Part shown: positions 9,167 to 17,242 of the stretch, in pieces
Layout of the letters: each line of letters starts with the position of its first letter
How positions within the stretch are numbered: position 1 is the stretch's first letter
NCBI GenBank assembly: GCA_015075185.1
Contig: JABTUW010000003.1
Location: forward strand, 1,364,001 to 1,428,000
DNA from: Anaerolineales bacterium
Lineage (GTDB): Bacteria; Chloroflexota; Anaerolineae; 4572-78; J111
DNA: 64,000 nucleotides
Direction of reading: 5' to 3'
The notes under the pieces: model-generated
Told to the model about the DNA's origin: nothing
The model's input: the letters and a program-made list of their open reading frames with translations, nothing else
Databases searched by the model: none
Program-made: the position numbers and the translations under genes

Positions 9167-12100
9167 ATGAGGTTAGTTCAGCGACCCCTTCATTCGGTAG
9201 CTAAGGTCACGGCTTTGGCGGGATTAGGTCTCGGCATGGTCTGTGGCCTTTTGTTGTTATTGGGCGGGATAGCGGCGCCGGTAACGGCAGCGCCGCTGGC
9301 GCTCTCGGTTTCAGGTAATATTACCAATAACACGGTTTGGGGGCCGGGCGATAGTCCAATCATTATCACGGGCACCGTCACCGTCATTTCTGGCACTTTA
9401 ACGATTAGCCCTGGCGTCGAGGTCAAATTTGGTAGCAACACCGAATTGATTAGCCAAACCAATGGTAAATTGGTTGCGAATGGGACCCTTACTCAGCCTA
9501 TTACTTTCACCAGTAATATCTCTCCCACTGCCAGTTGCGCTTGGAATACCATTCGTCTTTTTAGCGACGGTAACACCATCCGTCATAGTCTGATTGAGTA
9601 CGCCCGCTGGGGGATTTACATCGAGCCATTCTCTGGGGGTCACAATATTAGCTCCAATACCTTCCGCCAAAATGGACTCTGCCTTCCTTCACCGGTCGGG
9701 GCCGGTATTGCCGGTTCGCCGGATAACTCCACGATTGCCGATAATACCTTCGTTAACAATAACTCGGCTATCTATGTGACCAAAGCCTCGGGAAATATCG
9801 TTTTAAACAATACAATTTCCGGCACCGGCCAGGCGGCGATTGCTTTTGTGCGCAGTGGTTCCACTTCTACCCGTTCTTCCAACAATCAGGTCCATAGCAA
9901 TACCGTTCGTTATGCTGGTGATTTTGGCATCTACATGGCGGTCGGTAGCGATAATTCGATTCTCAATAACAAAGTATTTAGCAGTGCCAGCGGTATCAGG
10001 CTTGAAGACCAAAACGCCACTATCGGTAAACGCCTGACCGTCCGCAACAACGATGTTTATAGTCATACCAACGGCTTTGGCCTATATATCACCGATACTG
10101 CCGGTCTTGATCTAGGGGAAAACTTGATCCTGGATAACAGGCAGGGCGTCTTGTGGGATTTGAATAATGATCCCGGCAGTACCGTGATCACCCGTAATGT
10201 TATCTGTCGCAATCCTATCTATCTTTTCCGCAACAACGATGCAACCAGCGTTACCGCCGCGCCTAACTGGTGGGGTAAAAATAATCCAGCCATTGGTACG
10301 GAAATCCAGGGACCGGTGGTGATTACTCCCAATATGGTCCTATCAGCGACAGCGATACCAAACACTCTTCCGGCCAACGGCGTTTCGACCACCACGCTGA
10401 CGGTTTCATTACAAGGGGGCGGCGAAACTGTGCCGCTTCGCGCCCGGACTATCGCCTTGACCACCACCACGGGCGCCATCTCACCCACAGTTGTGACCCT
10501 GAATAATAGCGGCATCGCCACGGCCACTTACACTTCAGCCAACATGCCGGGTGTGGCCGTGATTACCGCCACCGACATCTGCGCTTTTCAGGTAACCTCC
10601 ACCGTTACCCTGACCGCTGTCTATAACCTGGCCATTACCAAAACTACGGCTCTAACCTGGGCCGTGCCGGGGCAGGTCGTCACTTATACTATCCAGTACA
10701 GCAATACCAACAATTACACGGCCACCGGCGTGGTCATCAGCGATGCGCTGCCCGCTTTTAGCACCTATGTAGGCGACACCAGCGCTTTGACCCGGACCGG
10801 CTCAGGCGCTGGGCCTATTACCTGGACCGTTGGGACGCTACTACCTCATACCGGCAACAGCTTTGTCCTGACTACCTCAATAACCAGCACAGCCACTTGC
10901 AACAGTTTTATTACCAACACCGTTTTCATCAGCGGGGCCGGCGGCGAGCCAGCCCTCGGCGATAATTCCAGTTCGGCCTCCCGGCAGATCTTGTGCGGGG
11001 TAAACCTGGTGGTGGTCAAAAATGACGGGGTTGGTCTGAATGACCCGCGCCTCAATGCGGCGGCGGGTGAATACATCACCTATACCATCAGCGTCAACAA
11101 CATGGGCAACCAATTGGCCTCAAACGTCATCCTCAGCGACACTCTGCCGGCCAATACTATTTTCAATGCGGCACGCAGCACTTCCGGCTGGACTCTGACC
11201 GGCAGCGGCGTTTATACTATTAACCTGGGCAATCTGGCCGGCAATGGCGGCGGCACGGTGGTCTACTTTGTGGCGCAGGTTGACCCTAACCTGTCGTGCG
11301 CCATCACTCAGACGGTCAACACGGCCACAGCCAGCAGCAACGGCCCGGAAATTTATCCCCCCGACAATACTTCTAATGAGCAGACGCCGGTTGTTTGCGG
11401 TCCCTCGCTCCAACTATCGAAAGAGGATTTCGTTCCCTGCGCGATTCCCGGCCAACTTATTGACTATGCGATCACCGTAAATAATACCGGAACTGCCGCA
11501 GTTAACAACCTGATCCTGACCGAATTTCTGCCCACTAACACCTCTTTCCAGGGACCAGCTAGTGCTTGGACAACGGCCGGAGGCAATACTTATACTCACA
11601 ACATCGGGACGCTGAATGGTAGTCAGATTAATACCACCGGTTTCTCGGTCCAGGTTGCCACTTCTACCACCGCTTCAGCTATCACCAATGTGGTTACGTT
11701 ACAACCAACCGGCCTAAGCTTTACGCTGACCACGCCTATCTCAACCAGCGCGCCCGACCTTTACGTCATCAAGAATGACAATATCGAGCTGCTCAGCACC
11801 GCTGCCGCCGCAACCATCGCTCGCCTGGAACAGAAACTCGGCCCACTGCCCTGGCTGGAGGCGGTCAAAGGAGAGGGTCTCGGTTCCCAGGCCATCGCGG
11901 CCAAGCCGGGTGATGTCATTTCGTACACTCTAGCTTTTGGCAACGCCGGGACCAGCCCAGCCGCCAATATCGTCATCAGCGAAACTTTGCCGGCCAATAC
12001 GACGTTCCTCGGCCCAGCCTACTGGACAGCCGTCAACGCCAATACTTATGTCTACACTATTTCGACTCTGCTGCCCGGTAACGGCGGCAATTTGGACTTC

Positions 12101-13393
12101 AGGGTGCGGGTAGCTAACCCCTTCCCGATAGGCACTCCTGGAGTCACCAATACCGTTCAGATCGCAGGCACAGGACTATCAGAGTGTGATACCAGCAACA
12201 ATATCAGCCGTGAGTTTACCCGGATTGATGGAACGACAGTGGGTTCAATGACTGTCTATCTACCCCTTATCTTTAAAACCAGCCAAACAAGCCCGACCAC
12301 CCCGACCCCAACCCCTACCCCCATCCCGTTAGCCTACGTCTCCGATGTTAAAGCCGACCCGGATACAAACCAAGTCTTTGTGGCCAGCCCGCGCCACGAT
12401 TGGGTTTATGTGATCAACGGCAGCAACGATACTCTGGCGCGCAATGTACCGGTAGGTCACGGCCCCACCGGCCTGACCGTGCTCGACGGCGCTACTCCGG
12501 CCAATAATAAAGTTTTTGTAGCGCACCAATATGGAGCCAACCAGTGGCATCCCGGGTTTATGGCCTTTGGGGTCAATGACACGTCGGCGCACGTTACTGC
12601 TGACGGCGGTTACGCCGGTGCTGCCCCCATCAAAACGGCGGCCAACGCCGTTAACAACAACCGGGTATACGTGTCGAACTATTTTGACAAACTGGCTGTT
12701 TTCAATGGAAATTCCGGGCCGCCAGAGGCGCGGGTCGGCTGGGTTGTCCAAAAAGCATTTCAGGGCGCCTACGGAATTGACACCAGCAGCGCCACCAACC
12801 GGGTTTATCTGGCCACCCGCGATACCGGTGAACTGGTCGTCTTCGACGGTAACGGCGACCGTTTGCTCCAGAGCAACTACATTCCGACGCATGTGAAGCC
12901 GCCGCAGGCGTGCAGCCTGTGGACCGTGGCCGTCAATGAGACAACAGGCCATGTGTTTGTTCCCTGCCCTCAACTCAGCAAGGTTTTTGTGCTCCAGGAG
13001 AGCCAGGTTTCTGTCTTGGACCTGGAGGCTTTGGGGACGCTGGAAGAACGAGACGGCTTTCTGGCACTGGTGGTCTCCCCACAGGCGGCTCCCTGGCTGG
13101 CGGACATTAGTATCCCCAGTGGGGCAAACTTGGGTGAAGAAGGCATCGCCGTAGATACCTCAACGAGTCGAGTTTTTATTACCAACGGACAGAACAACAG
13201 CCTGGTTATTTTGCAGGACGGAGCCACTCCAACCTACGTTACCACAGTAGCCGTCGGGACAAAGCCACAGGGAGTGGATGTCAACCCGGCCACCCAGAAG
13301 GTTTACGTCGGGAATACTGGCAGCAACTCGGTGACTGTGTTGAATGCGACCTCACCGTTTAGCGTGACCAAAACAATCCCTTTAACGCCGTGA
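9167..13393 (+). CDS. Giant secreted surface protein: beta-helix, DUF11 repeats, YVTN-like propeller
   Basis: 1408 residues. A signal peptide occupies about 1-42 (hydrophobic GLGLGMVCGLLLLLGG, then AAPVTAAP). Next come a right-handed beta-helix of NosD type (about 45-360), an invasin-like Ig domain (about 385-475), about four DUF11 Ig-like repeats (about 480-1035; each has a VTYTI.. or ISYTL.. strand and a DALP/DTLP/ETLP motif), the YLPLIFK motif common in Chloroflexota surface proteins, a Thr-Pro linker, and a C-terminal seven-bladed-type beta-propeller with YVTN-like repeats (about 1055-1400; VYVSN, VFITN, VYVGN). No LPxTG motif or terminal span is present, so attachment is unexplained. Probable role: cell-surface adhesion or an S-layer-associated function. 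Confidence 0.85.
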   Translation: MRLVQRPLHSVAKVTALAGLGLGMVCGLLLLLGGIAAPVTAAPLALSVSGNITNNTVWGPGDSPIIITGTVTVISGTLTISPGVEVKFGSNTELISQTNGKLVANGTLTQPITFTSNISPTASCAWNTIRLFSDGNTIRHSLIEYARWGIYIEPFSGGHNISSNTFRQNGLCLPSPVGAGIAGSPDNSTIADNTFVNNNSAIYVTKASGNIVLNNTISGTGQAAIAFVRSGSTSTRSSNNQVHSNTVRYAGDFGIYMAVGSDNSILNNKVFSSASGIRLEDQNATIGKRLTVRNNDVYSHTNGFGLYITDTAGLDLGENLILDNRQGVLWDLNNDPGSTVITRNVICRNPIYLFRNNDATSVTAAPNWWGKNNPAIGTEIQGPVVITPNMVLSATAIPNTLPANGVSTTTLTVSLQGGGETVPLRARTIALTTTTGAISPTVVTLNNSGIATATYTSANMPGVAVITATDICAFQVTSTVTLTAVYNLAITKTTALTWAVPGQVVTYTIQYSNTNNYTATGVVISDALPAFSTYVGDTSALTRTGSGAGPITWTVGTLLPHTGNSFVLTTSITSTATCNSFITNTVFISGAGGEPALGDNSSSASRQILCGVNLVVVKNDGVGLNDPRLNAAAGEYITYTISVNNMGNQLASNVILSDTLPANTIFNAARSTSGWTLTGSGVYTINLGNLAGNGGGTVVYFVAQVDPNLSCAITQTVNTATASSNGPEIYPPDNTSNEQTPVVCGPSLQLSKEDFVPCAIPGQLIDYAITVNNTGTAAVNNLILTEFLPTNTSFQGPASAWTTAGGNTYTHNIGTLNGSQINTTGFSVQVATSTTASAITNVVTLQPTGLSFTLTTPISTSAPDLYVIKNDNIELLSTAAAATIARLEQKLGPLPWLEAVKGEGLGSQAIAAKPGDVISYTLAFGNAGTSPAANIVISETLPANTTFLGPAYWTAVNANTYVYTISTLLPGNGGNLDFRVRVANPFPIGTPGVTNTVQIAGTGLSECDTSNNISREFTRIDGTTVGSMTVYLPLIFKTSQTSPTTPTPTPTPIPLAYVSDVKADPDTNQVFVASPRHDWVYVINGSNDTLARNVPVGHGPTGLTVLDGATPANNKVFVAHQYGANQWHPGFMAFGVNDTSAHVTADGGYAGAAPIKTAANAVNNNRVYVSNYFDKLAVFNGNSGPPEARVGWVVQKAFQGAYGIDTSSATNRVYLATRDTGELVVFDGNGDRLLQSNYIPTHVKPPQACSLWTVAVNETTGHVFVPCPQLSKVFVLQESQVSVLDLEALGTLEERDGFLALVVSPQAAPWLADISIPSGANLGEEGIAVDTSTSRVFITNGQNNSLVILQDGATPTYVTTVAVGTKPQGVDVNPATQKVYVGNTGSNSVTVLNATSPFSVTKTIPLTP

Positions 13394-13412
13394 CAACCCA
13401 CCTGTGGATGCA

Positions 13413-13442
13413 AAAACGGGCTATCTGCTGATAGCCCGTTTT
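13413..13442. terminator. Bidirectional rho-independent terminator
   Basis: Perfect 13-bp stem (AAAACGGGCTATC, loop TGCT, then its complement) flanked by A and T runs. It serves the convergent surface-protein and parB genes. Confidence 0.9.
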
Positions 13443-13526
13443 CATTTAGACAAAAGAACGGTGAGTCCGCCCAGAGTCATCAAAGAGTCAGCTTTAGATT
13501 TATCGCGAGCTACAACTAGCCTATTC

Positions 13527-14411
13527 TCACAGTTGCTCATCCTCCCCCAAAATCGCGTTAAAGATAGCTTGCAGCTCTTCTTGGGAATAGAAGTGGATGA
13601 CCAACCGGCCAGTCTCACCCTCGGAACGGGTGAGTTCAATCTTGGTACCCAGTTTCGACTCAAACTTGGCCAGCATGGTTTTATCGTGGGGGGTTAAAGG
13701 AGGACGTTTGGGTTTGGCCTCGGCGTCGTCGCCCAGCAGGAGCTGGCGAGCCAGCGCCTCGGTCTGGCGGACATTGAGGCCGCGGTTGATAATCGTCATC
13801 AGCAGGCTCAGTTGGTCGCGCTGCTTCTTCAGGCTGAGCAAGGCGCGGGCGTGGCCTTCGGAAATTTCACCGGAAGCCAGCGCCATCCTGGCTTCCTCCG
13901 GCAGATGCAACAACCGAACGGTATTGGCTACAGCGGTGCGACTTTTACCTACCCGCTCGGCGACAGCTTCTTGAGTAAGGCCAAACTCCTCCATCAGTTG
14001 GGCGTAAGCTTCGGCTTCTTCCAGGGGATTCAGGTCGGCCCGCTGGATATTTTCGACTAAAGCCAGTTCCAGCATTTGTTGGGGAGTGGTCTCTTTGACA
14101 ATCACCGGTACAGTGGTCAGCCCGGCCAATTGACTGGCCCGCCAGCGCCGCTCCCCGGCGATGAGTTGATACTTCCCGCTCGTGCGCGTGACCACTAAGG
14201 GTTGAATCAGGCCGTGCGCCGCAATCGAGTCGGCCAATTCCTGCAACTTTTCCTGGTTCATCGCCTGCCGGGGTTGGTGCGGGTTGGGTGAGATCTGTTC
14301 GACCGGAACTTCGACCGCCCCAGCCTGCACCTCCGCGCTGGCCAGCTTGGCCGTGGTCGGGGGAATGAGCGCCTCCAATCCCTTACCCAAACCTCGTTTT
14401 TTAGTCATCAT
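13527..14411 (-). CDS. parB: Chromosome-partitioning protein ParB
   Basis: About 295 residues from the double ATG at 14411/14408, preceded by an AGGGAAGG ribosome site; a longer in-frame start at 14489 lacks one and would add unrelated residues. The N-terminal KKRGLGKGLEALIP is the ParA-stimulating box. The CTPase/DNA-clamp core has GERRWRAS, followed by the HTH (VAERVGKSRTAVANTVRLL) and a short dimerisation tail. It loads on parS near oriC and drives segregation with ParA, encoded 84 bp upstream. I found no canonical parS (TGTTTCACGTGAAACA) in the window. Confidence 0.95.
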   Translation of the reverse strand: MMTKKRGLGKGLEALIPPTTAKLASAEVQAGAVEVPVEQISPNPHQPRQAMNQEKLQELADSIAAHGLIQPLVVTRTSGKYQLIAGERRWRASQLAGLTTVPVIVKETTPQQMLELALVENIQRADLNPLEEAEAYAQLMEEFGLTQEAVAERVGKSRTAVANTVRLLHLPEEARMALASGEISEGHARALLSLKKQRDQLSLLMTIINRGLNVRQTEALARQLLLGDDAEAKPKRPPLTPHDKTMLAKFESKLGTKIELTRSEGETGRLVIHFYSQEELQAIFNAILGEDEQL

Positions 14412-14447
14412 GGGTACCTTCCCTAAAGGCAATACGCCATAAGGTTG

Positions 14448-14478
14448 CAGGGTAGCAACTAATGGAGCTGCTACCCTG
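14448..14478. repeat. Inverted repeat in the parA-parB spacer
   Basis: Perfect 10-bp arms, CAGGGTAGCA (14448-14457) and TGCTACCCTG (14469-14478), embedded in a longer tract of GTAGCA/GTTGCA-like units that runs into the parA 3' end. It can form a hairpin in the transcript ahead of parB. Confidence 0.6.
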
Positions 14479-14494
14479 CGACTCTGCAACCCTG

Positions 14495-15289
14495 CTACTT
14501 TGCTACCTGTTTACGCACCCGGCTCAACATTTCCTCAGTCAACGCCTGGTAAGCTTTACAGCCGGCTGAGTCGGGGGCATAGGCCAGGATATCCTCACCG
14601 TAGCTGGGCGCTTCACTCAGGCGGATATTGCGTGGGATAATAGTTTTGAAAATTTGCTCCGGGAAATGCTGGCGCACCTCGTTGACCACGTCCATGGCCA
14701 GATTGGTGCGGCTATCGAACATGGTCATGACCACCCCAGCGACTTCGAGGGCAGGATTGAGATTCTCCCGCACCAGATTGATCGTGTGGACCAGTTGGCC
14801 CAAGCCTTCCAGGGGCAGGTATTCACATTGGACCGGAATAATAACGCCATGAGTAGAAGCAGTCAGGGCATTGATGGTCAACAATCCCAGGCTGGGCGGG
14901 GTATCAATCAACACAAAATCGTAATCTAGCAGAATGGGCTTCAAAACTTTCTGAAGCAAGGTTTCTCGCGCCAGCAGTTGCACCAATTCAACTTCGGCGG
15001 CGGCCAATTCCGGCGCGGCCGGCACAATAAACAAGCGTGGGCGGCTTGTCGGCCGGATAATTTCGCTCACCGCAACCTTATTGATCAGCGCATCATACAG
15101 TGACAACACCTCATCGTCGGGCTTAACCCCCAGGCTTGAGGTTGCGTTGGATTGCGGGTCGGCGTCAACAACCAGAACTCGCGCCTTGCGGGCGGCCATA
15201 AACGCAGCCAGGTTGACCGTGGTTGTTGTCTTACCCACCCCGCCTTTTTGATTAGCGATGGTATAAACAAAAGCCGAACGCTCGGTCAT
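14495..15289 (-). CDS. parA: Chromosome-partitioning ATPase ParA (Soj)
   Basis: 264 residues, deviant Walker-A ParA/MinD family. Seen: ANQKGGVGKTTTTVNLAA with the signature lysine, VVDADPQSNATSSLG, and FVLIDTPPSLGLLT (Walker B). The length is typical of chromosomal Soj proteins, which lack an N-terminal HTH. ATP-dependent nucleoid binding with ParB moves origins. Its last codons (VRKQVAK) are made of a GTAGCA-type repeat that continues past the stop. No clear ribosome site precedes ATG 15289, and a structured leader lies just upstream. Confidence 0.95.
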   Translation of the reverse strand: MTERSAFVYTIANQKGGVGKTTTTVNLAAFMAARKARVLVVDADPQSNATSSLGVKPDDEVLSLYDALINKVAVSEIIRPTSRPRLFIVPAAPELAAAEVELVQLLARETLLQKVLKPILLDYDFVLIDTPPSLGLLTINALTASTHGVIIPVQCEYLPLEGLGQLVHTINLVRENLNPALEVAGVVMTMFDSRTNLAMDVVNEVRQHFPEQIFKTIIPRNIRLSEAPSYGEDILAYAPDSAGCKAYQALTEEMLSRVRKQVAK

Positions 15290-15328
15290 GGTTGGGGCAC
15301 ATCAACGATCATTGCCGGTTAAAGACTC

Positions 15329-15393
15329 AGGTGACTGGCCCTTTTGCCTTCCGGCAGTAGCCAACTTGATAGCTAACCAAATGCCAGTCACCT
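15329..15393 (-). ncRNA. Candidate structured leader RNA upstream of parA
   Basis: Read on the minus strand, an 11-bp perfect helix (AGGTGACTGGC at 15393-15383 with GCCAGTCACCT at 15339-15329) encloses two small hairpins: TAGC/GCTA and TGCC-GGAA-GGCA with a GNRA-type loop. This is a three-way-junction shape. An upstream ACCTTT (about 15407-15402) could instead pair with AAAGGT, which overlaps the 5' arm of the long helix. It lies in the 212-bp pfkB-parA gap, about 40 bases before the parA ATG. It does not match a riboswitch I know and may instead be a dispersed repeat. Confidence 0.4.
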
Positions 15394-15501
15394 TTCGGGT
15401 TAAAGGTTGAAAGCTAGCCTTTGATTGTAACATAGCCCAGCATGACAAACAAAACGGGAGAGGGCGAGAAGTCCTAAATTCACTTCAGACTCCTGGCCCA
15501 C

Positions 15502-16359
15502 TCAAGCTCTTTCAGCCGGATGTTCGACAATGTACGTTTCAACTTCCTCCCGTGTGGGTATCCCCTGTGGGCCGGGACGCTCGATGGCCATGGAGGCAAA
15601 CACGTTGGCAAAGTAGGCTGCTTGCCACAAATCGTCGGTTTCATGGTAGCGGATGAAAAAAGCGGCAGCAAAAACATCCCCTGCGCCGGTGGGGTCCGTC
15701 GGCGCGGCGGGGCGGGGCGGCACCGCCCAGCGCCGGCCCTCATAAAACACGGTGCAGCCTTCTTTATCCTGGGTGACAATCAAAATGGAAGTCTGCGCCG
15801 CCCACCGCTCGGCAATGGCCCAGTTGCCTTCGATATCCTCAATGCTAATCACCGTGACCTCTACCTGGGGTAAAATTTCAGCCGCGCCCTGCCAGTCGCC
15901 CAATGACACAATCCCGTGTGAGTCCCATTGGCGCAACCAACCTTGCGGGGTGGTTACCAGCAATGAGTTCTGAAAAAGAGTCGTCACTCCAGCTTCGACA
16001 TCCTGAGCCAGGGGGCAAAGGTGAACTAACGAAATATTCCGGCAATCCGCTGGAATATCGGCCGGGCCAATCGAACGAGCAATTGGCCCAACGGTCTGTT
16101 GCCGGCCGTGGGGAGTGTAGACGTTCCGAAAGGTGGTCGTCGCCGCCGAAGCCAGAATATGCCAATCCGCATCGGCCAAATAGGCGGGCGGCACAAAATC
16201 AGGAGCGGCAGCGGTAATAATAACCGGCTGCCAGCCCAATTGTTTGACGACTGCACCCGCGTAAGACACCGTACCGCCGATGGTAAAGCGGTCATCCGGC
16301 AGCAAATCTTTGGTCACAGTTCCAACTAATAGATAGGGTGGCTTACCGTTTTGAGCCAT
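15502..16359 (-). CDS. PfkB-family sugar kinase
   Basis: About 285 residues from ATG 16359, which has GGAGGAG ten bases ahead; an ATG 30 bases further upstream is less likely. The PfkB/ribokinase fold is shown by the N-terminal IGGTVSYAG substrate motif and the C-terminal DPTGAGDVFAAAF signature with its catalytic aspartate. Family members phosphorylate a sugar or nucleoside hydroxyl with ATP; the substrate is not evident. It sits between jag and parA, an unusual insertion into the origin-proximal block, behind its own upstream terminator. Confidence 0.85.
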   Translation of the reverse strand: MAQNGKPPYLLVGTVTKDLLPDDRFTIGGTVSYAGAVVKQLGWQPVIITAAAPDFVPPAYLADADWHILASAATTTFRNVYTPHGRQQTVGPIARSIGPADIPADCRNISLVHLCPLAQDVEAGVTTLFQNSLLVTTPQGWLRQWDSHGIVSLGDWQGAAEILPQVEVTVISIEDIEGNWAIAERWAAQTSILIVTQDKEGCTVFYEGRRWAVPPRPAAPTDPTGAGDVFAAAFFIRYHETDDLWQAAYFANVFASMAIERPGPQGIPTREEVETYIVEHPAERA

Positions 16360-16392
16360 GCGGCGAAATCTCCTCCATGGATTAAGCACATA

Positions 16393-16415
16393 AAACCCAC
16401 CGCCAGGGTGGGTTT
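16393..16415 (-). terminator. Terminator after jag
   Basis: 9-bp stem AAACCCACC/GGTGGGTTT with a 5-base loop, followed on the minus strand by T residues. It separates the yidC-jag transcript from pfkB. Confidence 0.75.
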
Positions 16416-16453
16416 AGGTTTAAACACTATCTCATTAAATATGGTTTGACACC

Positions 16454-17242
16454 CTATTTGGGAATAATCGTAACTTTGCGGTTATCATCGCTGCCAACGC
16501 TTTTGGTGGTAACCAACGGATGATCGCGGAGGGTAATATGGATGATCCGCCGTTCGTGCGCCGGCATCGCCTCGAGCACGATTTTTTTATGGGTGGCAAC
16601 GACCCGCTCCGCCATTTTCTCAGCCATATGGCGCAACGATTGGCGGCGGCGCACCCGGTAAGACTCAACATCAACCATAATCGGCTGCCAGGCGCTCAGC
16701 TCTTTGCTAACCATTAGGCGGACCATATCCTGCAAAGCCTGGAGTGTTTCGCTGCGCCGGCCAATCAAAATACCCAGGTCGCCGCCGGTAATATCCAATA
16801 CCAGGGGGGGTACTTCACCCGGCTCCACCAAATCGGTGCCCTGGCGGTAGGATACCCCGGCTTTGATACCCATCAACTTCAGCAATTGCGTTAAAAACTG
16901 GGCAGCGATCTCTCCCATTTCGGGGGGCTGGGTTGGCTCCACTTCACTCTGAGCGGGTCGAGCCTGTTCGACCGGTTTGGAGGCCGCTTCTGTTTCAACT
17001 GCCAGGGTCGTTTCCGCCTGAGCAATTTCAGGGGTGGGAACAACGTCTCCAGGTGCAGGTTTCTTTAGGGTCAGGCGAACCTGGGCCTCTTCAGAGCCGA
17101 TGCCAAAAACGCCGCGTTTTCCTTCTTTGACGATTTCAACGTCAACCTGTTCGCGAGTGAGGCCGAGTTGAGCCAGTCCTTGCTCGATGGCCTCATCTAT
17201 TGTTTTAGCGCTTACGTCGAGACTTTCGTTTTGATTTGACAT
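16454..17242 (-). CDS. jag: Jag/KhpB RNA-binding protein (Jag_N-KH-R3H)
   Basis: 262 residues from ATG 17242, which gives the canonical Jag N-terminus; it overlaps the yidC 3' end by 38 bp. Jag_N domain (about 1-55, GKRGVFGIGSEEA), acidic/Pro linker, KH domain (about 120-195, GGDLGILIGRRSETLQALQ) and R3H domain (about 200-262, ERRIIHITLRDHPLVTTKS with the RxxxH core). In Firmicutes Jag/KhpB binds many RNAs and influences cell elongation. The yidC-jag coupling is the classical gene order. Confidence 0.92.
   Translation of the reverse strand: MSNQNESLDVSAKTIDEAIEQGLAQLGLTREQVDVEIVKEGKRGVFGIGSEEAQVRLTLKKPAPGDVVPTPEIAQAETTLAVETEAASKPVEQARPAQSEVEPTQPPEMGEIAAQFLTQLLKLMGIKAGVSYRQGTDLVEPGEVPPLVLDITGGDLGILIGRRSETLQALQDMVRLMVSKELSAWQPIMVDVESYRVRRRQSLRHMAEKMAERVVATHKKIVLEAMPAHERRIIHITLRDHPLVTTKSVGSDDNRKVTIIPK

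Noticed and set aside
13527..15500. parS site near parAB
   Set aside because: No match to the 16-bp consensus or a close variant was found by eye.
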